Part shown: positions 17,595-26,585 of the stretch, one piece after another | Layout of the letters: each line of letters opens with the position of its first letter | Numbering within the stretch: position 1 is the first letter of the stretch | Origin: an uncultured Carboxylicivirga sp. | Lineage (GTDB): Bacteria; Bacteroidota; Bacteroidia; Bacteroidales; Marinilabiliaceae | Length of the DNA: 64,000 nucleotides | Direction of reading: 5' to 3' | Assembly: GCA_947503525.1 (NCBI GenBank) | Contig: CANNEA010000003.1 | Location: forward strand, 620,001 to 684,000 | Notes under the pieces: model-generated | Seen by the model: only the letters and a program-made list of their open reading frames with translations | What the model was told of the DNA's origin: nothing | The model's database searches: none | Made by a program: the position numbers and the translations under genes

Positions 17595-18854
17595 ATGAAA
17601 GACTTTAGCAAACATCCATGTTTCAATAAAGAAGCTCATCATAAACATGCTCGGGTTCATTTACCCGTTGCACCGCAGTGTAATGTCAAATGCAACTATT
17701 GTAATCGTAAATTTGACTGTGTCAATGAAAGCCGCCCTGGGGTTACAAGTAATGTGTTGCTTCCGGAACAGGCTCTGGATTATTTAAAGAATCTGGTGAA
17801 AATCATGCCTGAACTGAGTGTGGTTGGCATTGCGGGGCCTGGTGATCCTTTTGCAAATCCGACGCAAACTATGAAAACCCTGAGCTTGGTGCGTGAAGAA
17901 TTTCCTGACATGCTGCTATGTGTGTCAAGCAATGGCTTAAATGTTGGACCTTACATTAAGGAGTTGGCTGAATTGGAAGTGTCGCATGTAACCATAACGC
18001 TTAATAGTTTCAGGCCGGAAACCTTAGAGAAGATATATGGCTGGGTAAGATATGACAAGCGTGGTTATTTTGGAGCGAATGCGGGAAAAGTTCTTCTCGA
18101 AAAACAATTGGAAGCTATTAAAATGCTCAAAGAGCTAGATATGGTAGTTAAGGTTAATACCATAGTTATCCCAGGAGTAAATGATAATGAAGTAGAAGAA
18201 ATTGCTGAAAACATTGCAGCCCTGGGTGTAAACCTGATGAATACAATCCCGATGTATCCAGTTAAAGATACACCATTTGAAAATATTGAAGAACCATCGT
18301 CGGAGTGGATGAAAGCATTGCGTCAAAAAGTTGAAAATTATTTACCTCCCATGTCGCATTGTGCACGCTGCAGAGCTGATGCGGCCGGTCTATTGGGAAA
18401 GGATTCAGCTGAAGCGGCGCAATTGCTTTCTGACGCTGCCCGATTGAATATCTCAGATGGTGAAGATAGGCCATATGTGGCGGTTACCTCAATGGAAGGC
18501 ATTTTGGTCAATCAACATCTGGGCGAGGCAGATCGTATTCATGTATTTCGAGAAACGCCCAATGGTTACAAATTGGTGAATATTAGAGCTACACCTGAAA
18601 AAGGAACAGGTAACGAACGATGGATACATTTAGCTGAAATGTTAGATGATTGTAAAGCTATTTTGGTAGGCGGTATTGGACCCAAACCTTCATCTATTAT
18701 AAGTACTCATGGTATTAAAATAGTTGAAATGAGTGGCATGATTGATCAGGGACTGGATCATGTTTATAAAGGCATTGAGCTAAGAAGCCTCTGTAAAACC
18801 GACATGTTTAAATGTGGTTCAGGCTGCACCGGTAAAGCAACAGGTTGTGGTTGA
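17595..18854 (+). CDS. nifB: Nitrogenase cofactor biosynthesis protein NifB (radical SAM + NifX-like domain)
   Basis: 419 residues. The radical SAM cluster motif is C29-x3-C33-x2-C36 (QCNVKCNYCNRKFDC), with extra Cys at 9 and 42. NifB makes the 8Fe-9S-C NifB cofactor from two [4Fe-4S] clusters and SAM. Residues from about 290 to 400 form a NifX/NafY-like domain (VAVTSMEGILVNQHLGEADR). The C-terminus ends in a Gly/Cys tail, C407-x3-C411-x6-C418, which is a possible extra metal site. No separate nifX is in the window, so the fused domain probably does that job. It sits between nifN and a [2Fe-2S] ferredoxin. Confidence 0.95.
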   Translation: MKDFSKHPCFNKEAHHKHARVHLPVAPQCNVKCNYCNRKFDCVNESRPGVTSNVLLPEQALDYLKNLVKIMPELSVVGIAGPGDPFANPTQTMKTLSLVREEFPDMLLCVSSNGLNVGPYIKELAELEVSHVTITLNSFRPETLEKIYGWVRYDKRGYFGANAGKVLLEKQLEAIKMLKELDMVVKVNTIVIPGVNDNEVEEIAENIAALGVNLMNTIPMYPVKDTPFENIEEPSSEWMKALRQKVENYLPPMSHCARCRADAAGLLGKDSAEAAQLLSDAARLNISDGEDRPYVAVTSMEGILVNQHLGEADRIHVFRETPNGYKLVNIRATPEKGTGNERWIHLAEMLDDCKAILVGGIGPKPSSIISTHGIKIVEMSGMIDQGLDHVYKGIELRSLCKTDMFKCGSGCTGKATGCG

Positions 18855-18961
18855 TGGAGTATTGAAAGTATATAAAGAAGAAAGTTAAAGGTTGTTTAGT
18901 GAAGCCTCTCAAATTCTAAATTTCAACTTTTATCTTAATAATAATCGTAAAAGTAAATACT

Positions 18962-19267
18962 ATGAAGAAACCGGATTATCACATTTTAGTATGTAATTCT
19001 TTCCGTATGGCTGGAGATGCACAAGGCTATTGTAATAAGAGTGGAGCCGTTGATATGATTCAATATCTAATGGAAGAATGCGATGACAGAGGAATGGATG
19101 TTACCATTTCTACAACTGGATGTTTAAACGTATGTTCACAAGGACCTATTATGGTTGTCCATCCTCATAATTTATGGTATGGAGGTATCACCGAGGAAAA
19201 AATTGATGAAATACTGGATGCTCTGGAAGAAGGTGAGGCCGTTGAAGAGTACTTAATCACTGATTAG
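18962..19267 (+). CDS. Thioredoxin-fold [2Fe-2S] ferredoxin of the nif cluster
   Basis: 101 residues. Four Cys at 11, 24, 54 and 58 (LVCNSF, GYCNKS, TTGCLNVCSQGP) match the [2Fe-2S] ferredoxins of the Clostridium pasteurianum / Azotobacter Shethna I type. The location between nifB and nifV suggests an electron donor or a helper in cofactor synthesis; such ferredoxins are common next to nifB in anaerobes. The role is inferred from context. The acidic C-terminal tail fits docking to NifH or NifB-type partners. Confidence 0.88.
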   Translation: MKKPDYHILVCNSFRMAGDAQGYCNKSGAVDMIQYLMEECDDRGMDVTISTTGCLNVCSQGPIMVVHPHNLWYGGITEEKIDEILDALEEGEAVEEYLITD

Positions 19268-19318
19268 TATAGAGGCTTTCCTGCAATAAACCAGGCGTAC
19301 CAATAAAAACAGAAGCCT

Positions 19319-20443
19319 ATGTACACATTAATGGATACGACTTTAAGAGATGGTGAACAGGCACCAGGTGTTGTTTTCACCTTAGAAGAAAAAATGCACA
19401 TTGCTGCTTTACTTGATGAAGCAGGAGTAAAGGAAGTGGAAATTGGTACGCCCATTATTTCAAAGCAGGAGGAGAATGATATAAAAACGCTGATCACTCA
19501 AGGCTTTCGTTTTGAGGCATCCTGCTGGGCAAGAGCTTGTGTGGCCGATCTGGAGGCTGCCAAGCGCACTGGTGCTAGTCGAATTAATATTTCCTTTCCG
19601 GTTTCCGCCATTCAGTTGGCAGCAATGAAACGCGATATGAGTTGGGTATTGAATAGTCTAAAGGATATGGTAGAAAGGGCTAAACACGACTTTGAATTTA
19701 TTGCCATAGGCGCTCAGGATGCCTCCAGATCAGAGCCTAAGCTTCTTCGAAGATTTATGCGTGAAGCCATTGATCTTGGTGTTGATCGGATTCGTATTGC
19801 GGATACTGTAGGTGTACTAAATCCAATTAGCACCATTAAATTGTTTGATTCTCTTAAAGCCTTAAGCAAGCAGGTTCAGTTGGAGTTTCACGGTCATAAT
19901 GATTTAGGAATGGCAACAGCCAACACAGTCGCTGCCTTGCAGTCAGGTGCGCATTGTGCATCGCTTACAGTTAATGGACTTGGTGAACGTGCAGGAAATG
20001 CAGCTCTTGAAGAAGTGGTAGCAGCACTACATTATTCAACTGGAATTAATACGGGAATTAGACTGGATAAATGTTGCGAACTTAGCCAAACCGTTGCTAC
20101 TTATGCACAGCGCGATTTAGCTAGTTCAAAACCATTGGTAGGTAGTGAGGTGTTTTCTCATGAATCGGGTATTCATTGCAAAAGTTTATTAAATGATACC
20201 ATGAGTTATCATGCCTTTAACCCTAATGATATAGGCAGACAGGGCAATTTTGTCATCGGTAAACATTCGGGAGCTGCAAGCATACAAGCAATATTGAATG
20301 AACGTGGTATATCAATTGATAAGGAAAAATGCCAATTTCTCTTATCTAAAATTAAATCAATGTCGGAGAAAAGAAAATCTCATATGCTTGAGGACGATCT
20401 AATAAGGCTATATCATCGTCTATTTAACTTCACAAGCAACTGA
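19319..20443 (+). CDS. nifV: Homocitrate synthase NifV
   Basis: 374 residues of the DRE-TIM metallolyase family: DTTLRDGEQAPG near the N-terminus, the metal-binding HGHNDLGMATAN, and HESGIH and IGKHSG towards the C-terminus. It condenses acetyl-CoA with 2-oxoglutarate to give homocitrate, the organic part of FeMo-co. The length fits NifV; isopropylmalate synthase would be longer, with a regulatory domain. It starts 51 bases after the ferredoxin gene and is the last gene of the cluster. The codon start ATG 19319 gives the usual MYTLMDTTLRDGEQ opening. Confidence 0.92.
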   Translation: MYTLMDTTLRDGEQAPGVVFTLEEKMHIAALLDEAGVKEVEIGTPIISKQEENDIKTLITQGFRFEASCWARACVADLEAAKRTGASRINISFPVSAIQLAAMKRDMSWVLNSLKDMVERAKHDFEFIAIGAQDASRSEPKLLRRFMREAIDLGVDRIRIADTVGVLNPISTIKLFDSLKALSKQVQLEFHGHNDLGMATANTVAALQSGAHCASLTVNGLGERAGNAALEEVVAALHYSTGINTGIRLDKCCELSQTVATYAQRDLASSKPLVGSEVFSHESGIHCKSLLNDTMSYHAFNPNDIGRQGNFVIGKHSGAASIQAILNERGISIDKEKCQFLLSKIKSMSEKRKSHMLEDDLIRLYHRLFNFTSN

Positions 20444-20642
20444 TATAATCCTATGTGCAAATGCAGGAGGTGGAGAAATAACTGTAGTAAACTAACTCTG
20501 CATTACCTTTAATTTAAGAATGTCATTTTATTAAACTAATTATCCATAGCTGCTCATAATATGTGCTTACCATTTTAAGTGCCAAAAACTGGGGCTTGTA
20601 TAAAGAAGAAGAATCTAAAATAATGATTCAGAACATTTAAGC
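20444..20642 (+). other. Gap after nifV with a weak hairpin
   Basis: AATGCAG (20460-20466) and CTGCATT (20498-20504) form a 7-bp stem followed by ACCTTTAATTT. It is a poor terminator candidate. No gene is seen between nifV and the promoter of the next gene. Confidence 0.3.
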
Positions 20643-20673
20643 TTGAAAGTCTGTTATTTACTTATTATATTTG
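20643..20673 (+). promoter_or_regulatory. Promoter of the tricorn-like protease gene
   Basis: TATATTTG (20666-20673) is an exact -7 element, and a TTG at 20644-20646 lies about 19 bases upstream at the -33 position. The leader would be about 80 bases. Confidence 0.5.
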
Positions 20674-20759
20674 GTTCTCTCGACATTTAGAAATAACTAA
20701 ATCTTTATACTAATTTATGACTGGTTTTAATGCTAGTTAAAACTTAATACCCACATATC

Positions 20760-23700
20760 ATGAAATTATTACGATCAGCTTTATTGCTGCTAATGTTAAG
20801 TATGTCTTTAAGTTCAATGGGGCAAGCCTTATGGATGCGTTATCCTTCAATTTCGCCTGATGGACAAACTATTGTATTTTCTTATAAAGGCGATTTATAT
20901 AAAGTTTCGTCGGATGGTGGAGATGCCATTCCATTAACTATTCATAAAGCACATGATTATAAACCGGTTTGGTCTCCAAATGGAAAGCATATTGCCTTTG
21001 CTTCAAACCGTTTCGGAAATTTTGATGTGTACATTATACCTGCTGAAGGTGGGAATGCCAGACGTTTAACCTATCATTCAAATAGAGAAGAGCCGACAAG
21101 TTTTACACCTGATGGTAAATCTGTTTTGTTTTCCGCTCAAATAATGGATGATTATAAAAATGCTCAATTTCCATACGGAATGTTTCCCGAATTATATAAG
21201 GTGGACATTGAATCGTCAGACGTGAGTCAGGTTTTAACAACACCAGCCGAATTTGCAGCATTAAGCGATGATGGATCATTTATGGTGTATCAGGATGTAA
21301 AAGGTTATGAAAATGAATGGAGAAAACATCATACTTCAGCAGTTACGCGTGATGTATGGATGTATGATCTAAATTCCCAGAAACATACTCAATTAAGTCA
21401 GTTTATTGGTGAGGACCGACAGCCTGTTTTGGCATCTAATCAAACTGATTTATTTTATTTAAGTGAACAGTTTGGTTCTTTTAATGTCTGTCAAATATCG
21501 CTTGAAAATACATCAAACGTTACTCAGGTATCAAATTTTGAGAAACACCCGGTTCGCTTTTTAAGTGCTTCCGAAAGCAATCTTTTATGTTATTCTTACA
21601 ATGGAGAATTATATACCCAGGAAGTAGGACAAGATCCTAAAAAACTAACTGTCAATGTTTATCTTGATATCCAAGGAGATGATTTGCAATTTCTTAAAAT
21701 GAGTAAGGAAGCTTCTGAGATGGACGTATCACCCAGCGGTAAAGAAATTGCTTTTATTGCCCGGGGTGAAGTTTTTGTAACAGCTGTTGAATACGGTACA
21801 ACCAAACGAATCACCAATACACCTGAACAGGAAAGGTCAGTGAGCTTTAGTCCGGATGGTCGCTCGTTGGTTTATGCTTCAGAGCGAAATGGAAGTTGGA
21901 ATCTTTATACATCATCCATCAAAGATGATGATGAACTTAATTTTGCAAACTCAACTTTGGTGGATGAAGAAGCAATACTTGAGCTTGAGGCTGAAACATT
22001 TCAACCACATTATTCTCCTGATGGCAAAGAAGTTGCTTTTTTGGAAAATCGAGTGGCACTAAAGGTAATTAACCTTGAAAGTAAAGCAGTACGCACCATT
22101 CTGGATGAAAAATACAACTATTCATATAGCGATGGGGATCAATGGTACCAATGGTCGCCTGATGGCAAATGGTTTTTAACCGCCTTCAGTCCGCATCATT
22201 GGGTAATTAATGAAGTTGGTCTGGTAAAAGCAGATGGTACTGGTGAAGTGATAAACTTAACACAAAGCGGTTATGGTGATTATCGTCCACAGTGGATGAT
22301 GAAAGGCAACGCCATGATTTGGTTTACCGATAAGCATGGTATGCGTAACCACGGAAGCTGGGGTTCGCATGATGATGTATATGCCATGTTCTTCAATCAA
22401 AAAAGTTTTGATCAGTTTAAGCTTACTAAGGAGGAGTTAGCTCTAAAAAAAGAGAGTGAAAAGAATAAAAAGAAGGACAAAGCTAAATCCGACAAGAAAA
22501 AAAGCAAGAAGGATGATGATGATAAAGTTAAGCCTGATCCAACACTAAATATTGAATTAGAAAAGATAGAAGATAGGAAAGCCAGATTGACCATTCACTC
22601 TTCCAGTTTGGCCGGGGCCTTATTGTCACCTGAGGCTGATAAATTGTATTATTTAACCAGCTTTGAAAAAGGTCACGATTTATGGGTTCAGGATTTTAAG
22701 AAAAAGGAGACTAAAAAACTTGCTAAACTAGGAGGTAGAGGCGGTTATCTTCAAGCTGATTCTGCTTTTAATAATTTATTTGTTTTTGCTGGTGGAAAAA
22801 TCACTAAGATTAGCACTAAGGACAATAAACCAAAACCGGTGAGCTATACTGCTGAAATGTATCTTGATGAAGCAGCTGAACGTGAAGCAATGTTTGAGCA
22901 TGCCTGGAGACAGGTAAAACGCAAATGGTATAGAAGAGATTTGCATAATGTAGATTGGGACTTCTATAAGACGGAGTATAAAAAGTTCTTACCGCATATC
23001 AACAACAACTTTGATTATTCTGAAATGCTAAGCGAACTGCTTGGCGAAATGAATGGCTCACACACAGGTGCAAGATATCGACCACAAATTAATAATGGTG
23101 ATCAAACTGCTTATTTAGGATTGTTTTATGATAATTCTTTTAAAGGAGATGGAATAAAAATTGCCGAAGTCATTGATAAGAGTCCCGTTCTAAATGAGAA
23201 AACCAAAATAAAGGTAGGTGTAATTATTAATAAAATTGATGGAAATCCTGTTGAATCATTTACCCGACAATATCAACTGTTAAATCACAAAGTAGGCAAA
23301 TCAGTTTTATTGGGCCTTTACAATCCCGAAGATGGAAAGCAATGGACAGAAAAGGTGAAGCCAATATCTAATCGTCAATTGTATCAATTGTTATATGAAC
23401 GATGGATCAAACAACGAAGAGAAGAAACAGAACGCTTATCTAATGGCCGAATTGGATATGTTCATGTTAGAGGTATGAATTCACCAAGTTATCGTGAGTT
23501 TTATTCAGAGGTATTGGGTCGAAATCACGATAAGGAAGCTTTAATAGTAGATACCAGATTTAATGGAGGTGGATGGCTACACGATGATCTGGTTACTTTC
23601 CTTAGTGGGAAAAAGTATGTGGATTATTATCCTGGAGGTAAGTATTTCGGATCAGAGCCAATTGCCAAATGGAATAAACCATCGTCCGTCTTAATTAGTG

Positions 23701-24002
23701 AAGGGAACTATTCCGATGCGCATGCCTTTCCTTTTGCATATAATGCTCTTCAAATTGGTAAACTTGTGGGTATGCCGGTCCCCGGCACTATGACAGCAGT
23801 TTGGTGGGAGCAAATGCAGGATAAATCTTTGGTGTTTGGAATACCTCAGGTTGGAGCAATGGATATGAACGGAAATTATTTAGAGAATAGCCAGCTTGAA
23901 CCGGATGTGAAAGTTAAGAATACATATGAAGTAATGGTTGCCGGCAGAGATGAACAATTGGAAAAGGCGGTAAAAGAAATGTTAAATGATCTGGATAAGT
24001 AA
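20760..24002 (+). CDS. Tricorn-like S41-family protease (beta-propeller, PDZ)
   Basis: 1080 residues. A signal peptide (about 22 residues, ending SSMGQA) is followed by repeated WD40/PD40-like propeller blades (SPDGQTIVF, SPNGKHIAF, SPDGRSLVY, SPDGKEVAF). Then come a Lys/Asp-rich linker near 560-590, a tricorn C1/PDZ region and an S41 peptidase core. The likely catalytic Ser-Asp is in GNYSDAH (S985), with the His in the MNGSHTG stretch. Tricorn-type enzymes degrade peptides; the bacterial exported forms are usually annotated 'tricorn protease homolog' and probably act in the periplasm. It has its own promoter and no functional link with the nif genes before it. Confidence 0.88.
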   Translation: MKLLRSALLLLMLSMSLSSMGQALWMRYPSISPDGQTIVFSYKGDLYKVSSDGGDAIPLTIHKAHDYKPVWSPNGKHIAFASNRFGNFDVYIIPAEGGNARRLTYHSNREEPTSFTPDGKSVLFSAQIMDDYKNAQFPYGMFPELYKVDIESSDVSQVLTTPAEFAALSDDGSFMVYQDVKGYENEWRKHHTSAVTRDVWMYDLNSQKHTQLSQFIGEDRQPVLASNQTDLFYLSEQFGSFNVCQISLENTSNVTQVSNFEKHPVRFLSASESNLLCYSYNGELYTQEVGQDPKKLTVNVYLDIQGDDLQFLKMSKEASEMDVSPSGKEIAFIARGEVFVTAVEYGTTKRITNTPEQERSVSFSPDGRSLVYASERNGSWNLYTSSIKDDDELNFANSTLVDEEAILELEAETFQPHYSPDGKEVAFLENRVALKVINLESKAVRTILDEKYNYSYSDGDQWYQWSPDGKWFLTAFSPHHWVINEVGLVKADGTGEVINLTQSGYGDYRPQWMMKGNAMIWFTDKHGMRNHGSWGSHDDVYAMFFNQKSFDQFKLTKEELALKKESEKNKKKDKAKSDKKKSKKDDDDKVKPDPTLNIELEKIEDRKARLTIHSSSLAGALLSPEADKLYYLTSFEKGHDLWVQDFKKKETKKLAKLGGRGGYLQADSAFNNLFVFAGGKITKISTKDNKPKPVSYTAEMYLDEAAEREAMFEHAWRQVKRKWYRRDLHNVDWDFYKTEYKKFLPHINNNFDYSEMLSELLGEMNGSHTGARYRPQINNGDQTAYLGLFYDNSFKGDGIKIAEVIDKSPVLNEKTKIKVGVIINKIDGNPVESFTRQYQLLNHKVGKSVLLGLYNPEDGKQWTEKVKPISNRQLYQLLYERWIKQRREETERLSNGRIGYVHVRGMNSPSYREFYSEVLGRNHDKEALIVDTRFNGGGWLHDDLVTFLSGKKYVDYYPGGKYFGSEPIAKWNKPSSVLISEGNYSDAHAFPFAYNALQIGKLVGMPVPGTMTAVWWEQMQDKSLVFGIPQVGAMDMNGNYLENSQLEPDVKVKNTYEVMVAGRDEQLEKAVKEMLNDLDK

Positions 24003-24120
24003 ATAAAAGTTAATTATAACAAAGGCCATGATTAATTAATAATCGTGGCTTTCGTTATTTTAAGATCTTATTTCATTTGGTGAATATTAATCATGAGTTA
24101 AATTTTTGAAGAGATTTCCC

Positions 24121-24152
24121 TTGGAACTTTAGACTAATTTTATCTATCTTTG
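24121..24152 (+). promoter_or_regulatory. Promoter of the pyrBI leader
   Basis: TATCTTTG (24145-24152) is an exact -7 element, with TTG at 24121-24123 as a possible -33. The start point would lie near 24157, only a few bases before the leader-ORF ATG at 24162 and about 275 bases before pyrB. Confidence 0.6.
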
Positions 24153-24161
24153 AACTTCGGA

Positions 24162-24419
24162 ATGAGATACGAAAAAGACAAATACTTTCATAGTTTTGGT
24201 CGTTTAAGTCATCCGAAAAAGGATCGACTAAATCGTAATTTCGTTGTTGATTCCAGATTATCAAACATTGAGCAATTTTTTATTTTTAGATATTTATTAA
24301 AAGACCTGATATTTTTATCAGGTCTTTTTTTTGTTCCTATTGCTCCCCCCATATTAAAGAATAGAAACCAAAATAATGCAAACCAAATAGTGTCTGGTGT
24401 GAGAACCTGGCATTGGTAA
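24162..24419 (+). CDS. Putative pyrBI leader peptide (attenuator-coupled ORF)
   Basis: An 85-codon frame begins almost at the transcript start, reads through a T-rich tract (T6-A-T5, 24276-24287) and right through the terminator hairpin at 24299-24332, and stops at 24417-24419, 11 bases before the pyrB ATG. This is the layout of the E. coli pyrBI leader. There, low UTP slows polymerase in the U-rich tract, the ribosome catches up and disrupts the terminator, and pyrBI is expressed. The peptide itself looks arbitrary (hydrophobic, [19 protein letters not shown] in the hairpin region), as expected if only the act of translation matters. A chance open frame cannot be excluded. Confidence 0.5.
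   Translation: MRYEKDKYFHSFGRLSHPKKDRLNRNFVVDSRLSNIEQFFIFRYLLKDLIFLSGLFFVPIAPPILKNRNQNNANQIVSGVRTWHW
24299..24332 (+). terminator. Attenuator hairpin upstream of pyrB
   Basis: AAAAGACCTGAT (24299-24310) pairs perfectly with ATCAGGTCTTTT (24317-24328) around a six-base loop, with further T to 24332. It lies inside the leader transcript, between the promoter and pyrB. A U-rich pause tract ends about 12 bases upstream of the stem. Confidence 0.85.
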
Positions 24420-24430
24420 AATTTATGCAA

Positions 24431-25339
24431 ATGAAGAATAAAAGCTTAGTATCCATCACAGATTTCTCGAAAGAGGAGATTTTGCGCATCGTGGAGTTAG
24501 CATCAGAATTTGAAGCTAATCCAAATCAAAAATTACTTGACGGAAAAGTTGTATCCAGTCTGTTTTTCGAACCTTCAACACGTACACGTTTAAGTTTCGA
24601 AACAGCTATAAACCGTTTAGGAGGAGGTATTATAGGATTTACCGATTCATCGTCTTCATCAACAACTAAAGGTGAGTCGTTAAAAGATACCATTAAGATG
24701 GTGAGTAACTATAGCGATTTAATTGTTATGCGCCACCCATTAGAAGGATCTGCGCGATATGCTTCAGAGCAATCAGATGTTCCTGTAATAAATGCAGGTG
24801 ATGGAGCTAATCAGCACCCAACGCAAACACTACTAGATTTATATTCAATATACAAAACACAAGGTACTCTTGATAATTTGAATATCTTTTTGGTTGGAGA
24901 TTTAAAATATGGACGTACGGTACATTCATTGTTAATGGCTATGTCGATGTTTAATCCAACGTTTAATTTTATTTCGCCAGATTCATTAAAAATGCCTGAT
25001 GAATACAAGTTGTTTTTAGATTCAAAAGGAATAAAGTATTATGAGCACCTTGAGTTTACAGATATCATTGAAGCTGCTGATGTTCTATACATGACTCGTG
25101 TTCAGAAGGAACGTTTTTCTGATCATATTGAGTATGAAAAAGTAAAGAATGTATATGTATTGCGTAATGCAATGTTGGATAATACAAAGGAAAATCTTAG
25201 AATTCTTCATCCACTGCCACGTGTTAACGAAATTCATACCGATGTGGATGAAAACCCTAAAGCTTACTATTTTCAGCAAGCCGAAAATGGGGTATATGCA
25301 CGTATGGCTATTATGGCATCAATACTAGGATTGAAGTAA
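24431..25339 (+). CDS. pyrB: Aspartate carbamoyltransferase catalytic chain
   Basis: 302 residues from ATG 24431; ATG 24425 is an alternative, and the TTG at 24413 is unlikely. It joins carbamoyl phosphate and aspartate in the first committed step of pyrimidine synthesis. Clear motifs are [13 protein letters not shown] (carbamoyl-phosphate loop), [27 protein letters not shown] and HPLPRVNEI. The adjacent pyrI gives the class B (E. coli-like) allosteric dodecamer. Expression is probably controlled by the attenuator in the leader. Confidence 0.97.
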   Translation: MKNKSLVSITDFSKEEILRIVELASEFEANPNQKLLDGKVVSSLFFEPSTRTRLSFETAINRLGGGIIGFTDSSSSSTTKGESLKDTIKMVSNYSDLIVMRHPLEGSARYASEQSDVPVINAGDGANQHPTQTLLDLYSIYKTQGTLDNLNIFLVGDLKYGRTVHSLLMAMSMFNPTFNFISPDSLKMPDEYKLFLDSKGIKYYEHLEFTDIIEAADVLYMTRVQKERFSDHIEYEKVKNVYVLRNAMLDNTKENLRILHPLPRVNEIHTDVDENPKAYYFQQAENGVYARMAIMASILGLK

Positions 25340-25368
25340 TAATTGAAGGATTTTAAAGAAACAAAATT

Positions 25369-25824
25369 ATGGCTAAGAAAGAATTAAGTGTAAGCGCTAT
25401 AAAAAACGGAACTGTAATAGATCACATTCCAGCCACTCATTTATTTAAGGTAATATCAATATTAGGTCTGGATAAGAGTGAGAACCAAATAACATTTGGA
25501 ACTAATCTTAAAAGTCAACTACAAGGACGCAAGGCAATCATTAAGGTGGCAAAGAAATATTTTGCTGATGATGAAATCAATAAGATTTCACTCGTTGCAC
25601 CTCATGCTAAATTGAATATTATTAAGGATTACAATGTGGTTGAGAAAAAATCAGTTGAAGTTCCTGAGAATCTTGTTGGAATTGCAAAGTGTTTTAATCC
25701 TAAGTGCATTACAAATAATGAGGAAATGACTACTCGTTTTGCTCTAGTGGAACGCGAGCCATTGGCTTTGAAGTGTCAGTACTGTGAAAAGATCACCGAT
25801 GAAAAACACCTCGAAATCATATAA
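25369..25824 (+). CDS. pyrI: Aspartate carbamoyltransferase regulatory chain
   Basis: 151 residues. The N-terminal nucleotide-binding domain (SVSAIKNGTVIDHIPA) is followed by a zinc domain with C108, C113, C136 and C139 in the same C-x4-C / C-x2-C spacing as E. coli PyrI. It binds CTP/UTP or ATP and tunes PyrB activity. It begins 29 bases after pyrB and ends in a strong terminator, so the pair is a dicistronic operon. Confidence 0.97.
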   Translation: MAKKELSVSAIKNGTVIDHIPATHLFKVISILGLDKSENQITFGTNLKSQLQGRKAIIKVAKKYFADDEINKISLVAPHAKLNIIKDYNVVEKKSVEVPENLVGIAKCFNPKCITNNEEMTTRFALVEREPLALKCQYCEKITDEKHLEII

Positions 25825-25850
25825 TAAAATCAAAACATTATAGATTACCT

Positions 25851-25880
25851 TCCCGGCTTAAAGCCGGGATTTTTATTTTA
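25851..25880 (+). terminator. Rho-independent terminator after pyrI
   Basis: TCCCGGCT (25851-25858) pairs with AGCCGGGA (25862-25869), followed by a T-rich tail TTTTTATTTTA. Confidence 0.9.
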
Positions 25881-25933
25881 GGATGGTTATGGCTTGACAT
25901 AGAGAACTAATATTTTTCTAAGTCAAAAAACTT

Positions 25934-25941
25934 TATCTTTG
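25934..25941 (+). promoter_or_regulatory. -7 promoter element (TATCTTTG)
   Basis: Exact TAnnTTTG match 18 bases before ATG 25960. It overlaps the in-frame TTG at 25939, which is therefore rejected as the start. Confidence 0.55.
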
Positions 25942-25959
25942 AATGACAACAAAATAACT

Positions 25960-26553
25960 ATGGCAAAACAAGATTGGAAACCAGGCAATATGATTTATCC
26001 TTTGCCTGCTGTAATGGTTTCGGTAGGTGATAAACCTGAAAATTATAATATTATAACCATAGCATGGACAGGAACCATATGTTCAGACCCACCAATGTGT
26101 TACATTTCAGTTCGAAAAGGCCGTCATTCGTATCCAATTTTAAAGGAGACTGGTGAATTTGTCATAAATCTCACCACTAAAGATATGGCCTATGCCACTG
26201 ATTGGTGTGGTGTTAGATCGGGCCGTCAATTTAATAAGTTCAAAGAAATGCATTTGACCCCAGGTAATGCTCTCAAGGTTAAAGCTCCAATAATAGAAGA
26301 ATCGCCTATAAGTATTGAATGCAAAGTCACGGAGATTAAAGAGTTGGGTACACACGATATGTTTATTGCAGAGGTTGTTAATGTTAAAGCCGATGAGAAG
26401 TATATCGATGAGAAAACAGGTGCTTTTAGTCTTCAAAAAGCTAAACCAATAACTTATTCTCATGGCCATTACTTTGAAGTAGGCAAAAAAATTGGAAAGT
26501 TTGGATATGCCGTAGAAAAGAAAAAAAAGAAACCTCGGGTCAAAAGAAAATAA
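25960..26553 (+). CDS. Flavin reductase-like, FMN-binding split-barrel protein
   Basis: About 197 residues. The segment LPAVMVSVGD...YNIITIAWTGTICSDPPMCYISVRKGRHSYPILKETGEFVINL matches the flavin_reduct family (HpaC-like split barrel) that binds FMN and often reduces flavin or ferric iron with NAD(P)H. The C-terminus is a basic tail (EKKKKKPRVKRK). Substrate and partner are unknown. Position after pyrBI is not informative. The next gene follows after 32 bases on the same strand and may be co-transcribed. Confidence 0.82.
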   Translation: MAKQDWKPGNMIYPLPAVMVSVGDKPENYNIITIAWTGTICSDPPMCYISVRKGRHSYPILKETGEFVINLTTKDMAYATDWCGVRSGRQFNKFKEMHLTPGNALKVKAPIIEESPISIECKVTEIKELGTHDMFIAEVVNVKADEKYIDEKTGAFSLQKAKPITYSHGHYFEVGKKIGKFGYAVEKKKKKPRVKRK

Positions 26554-26585
26554 CTAAATTATAGGAGTTAAATGATTTAAGACCT

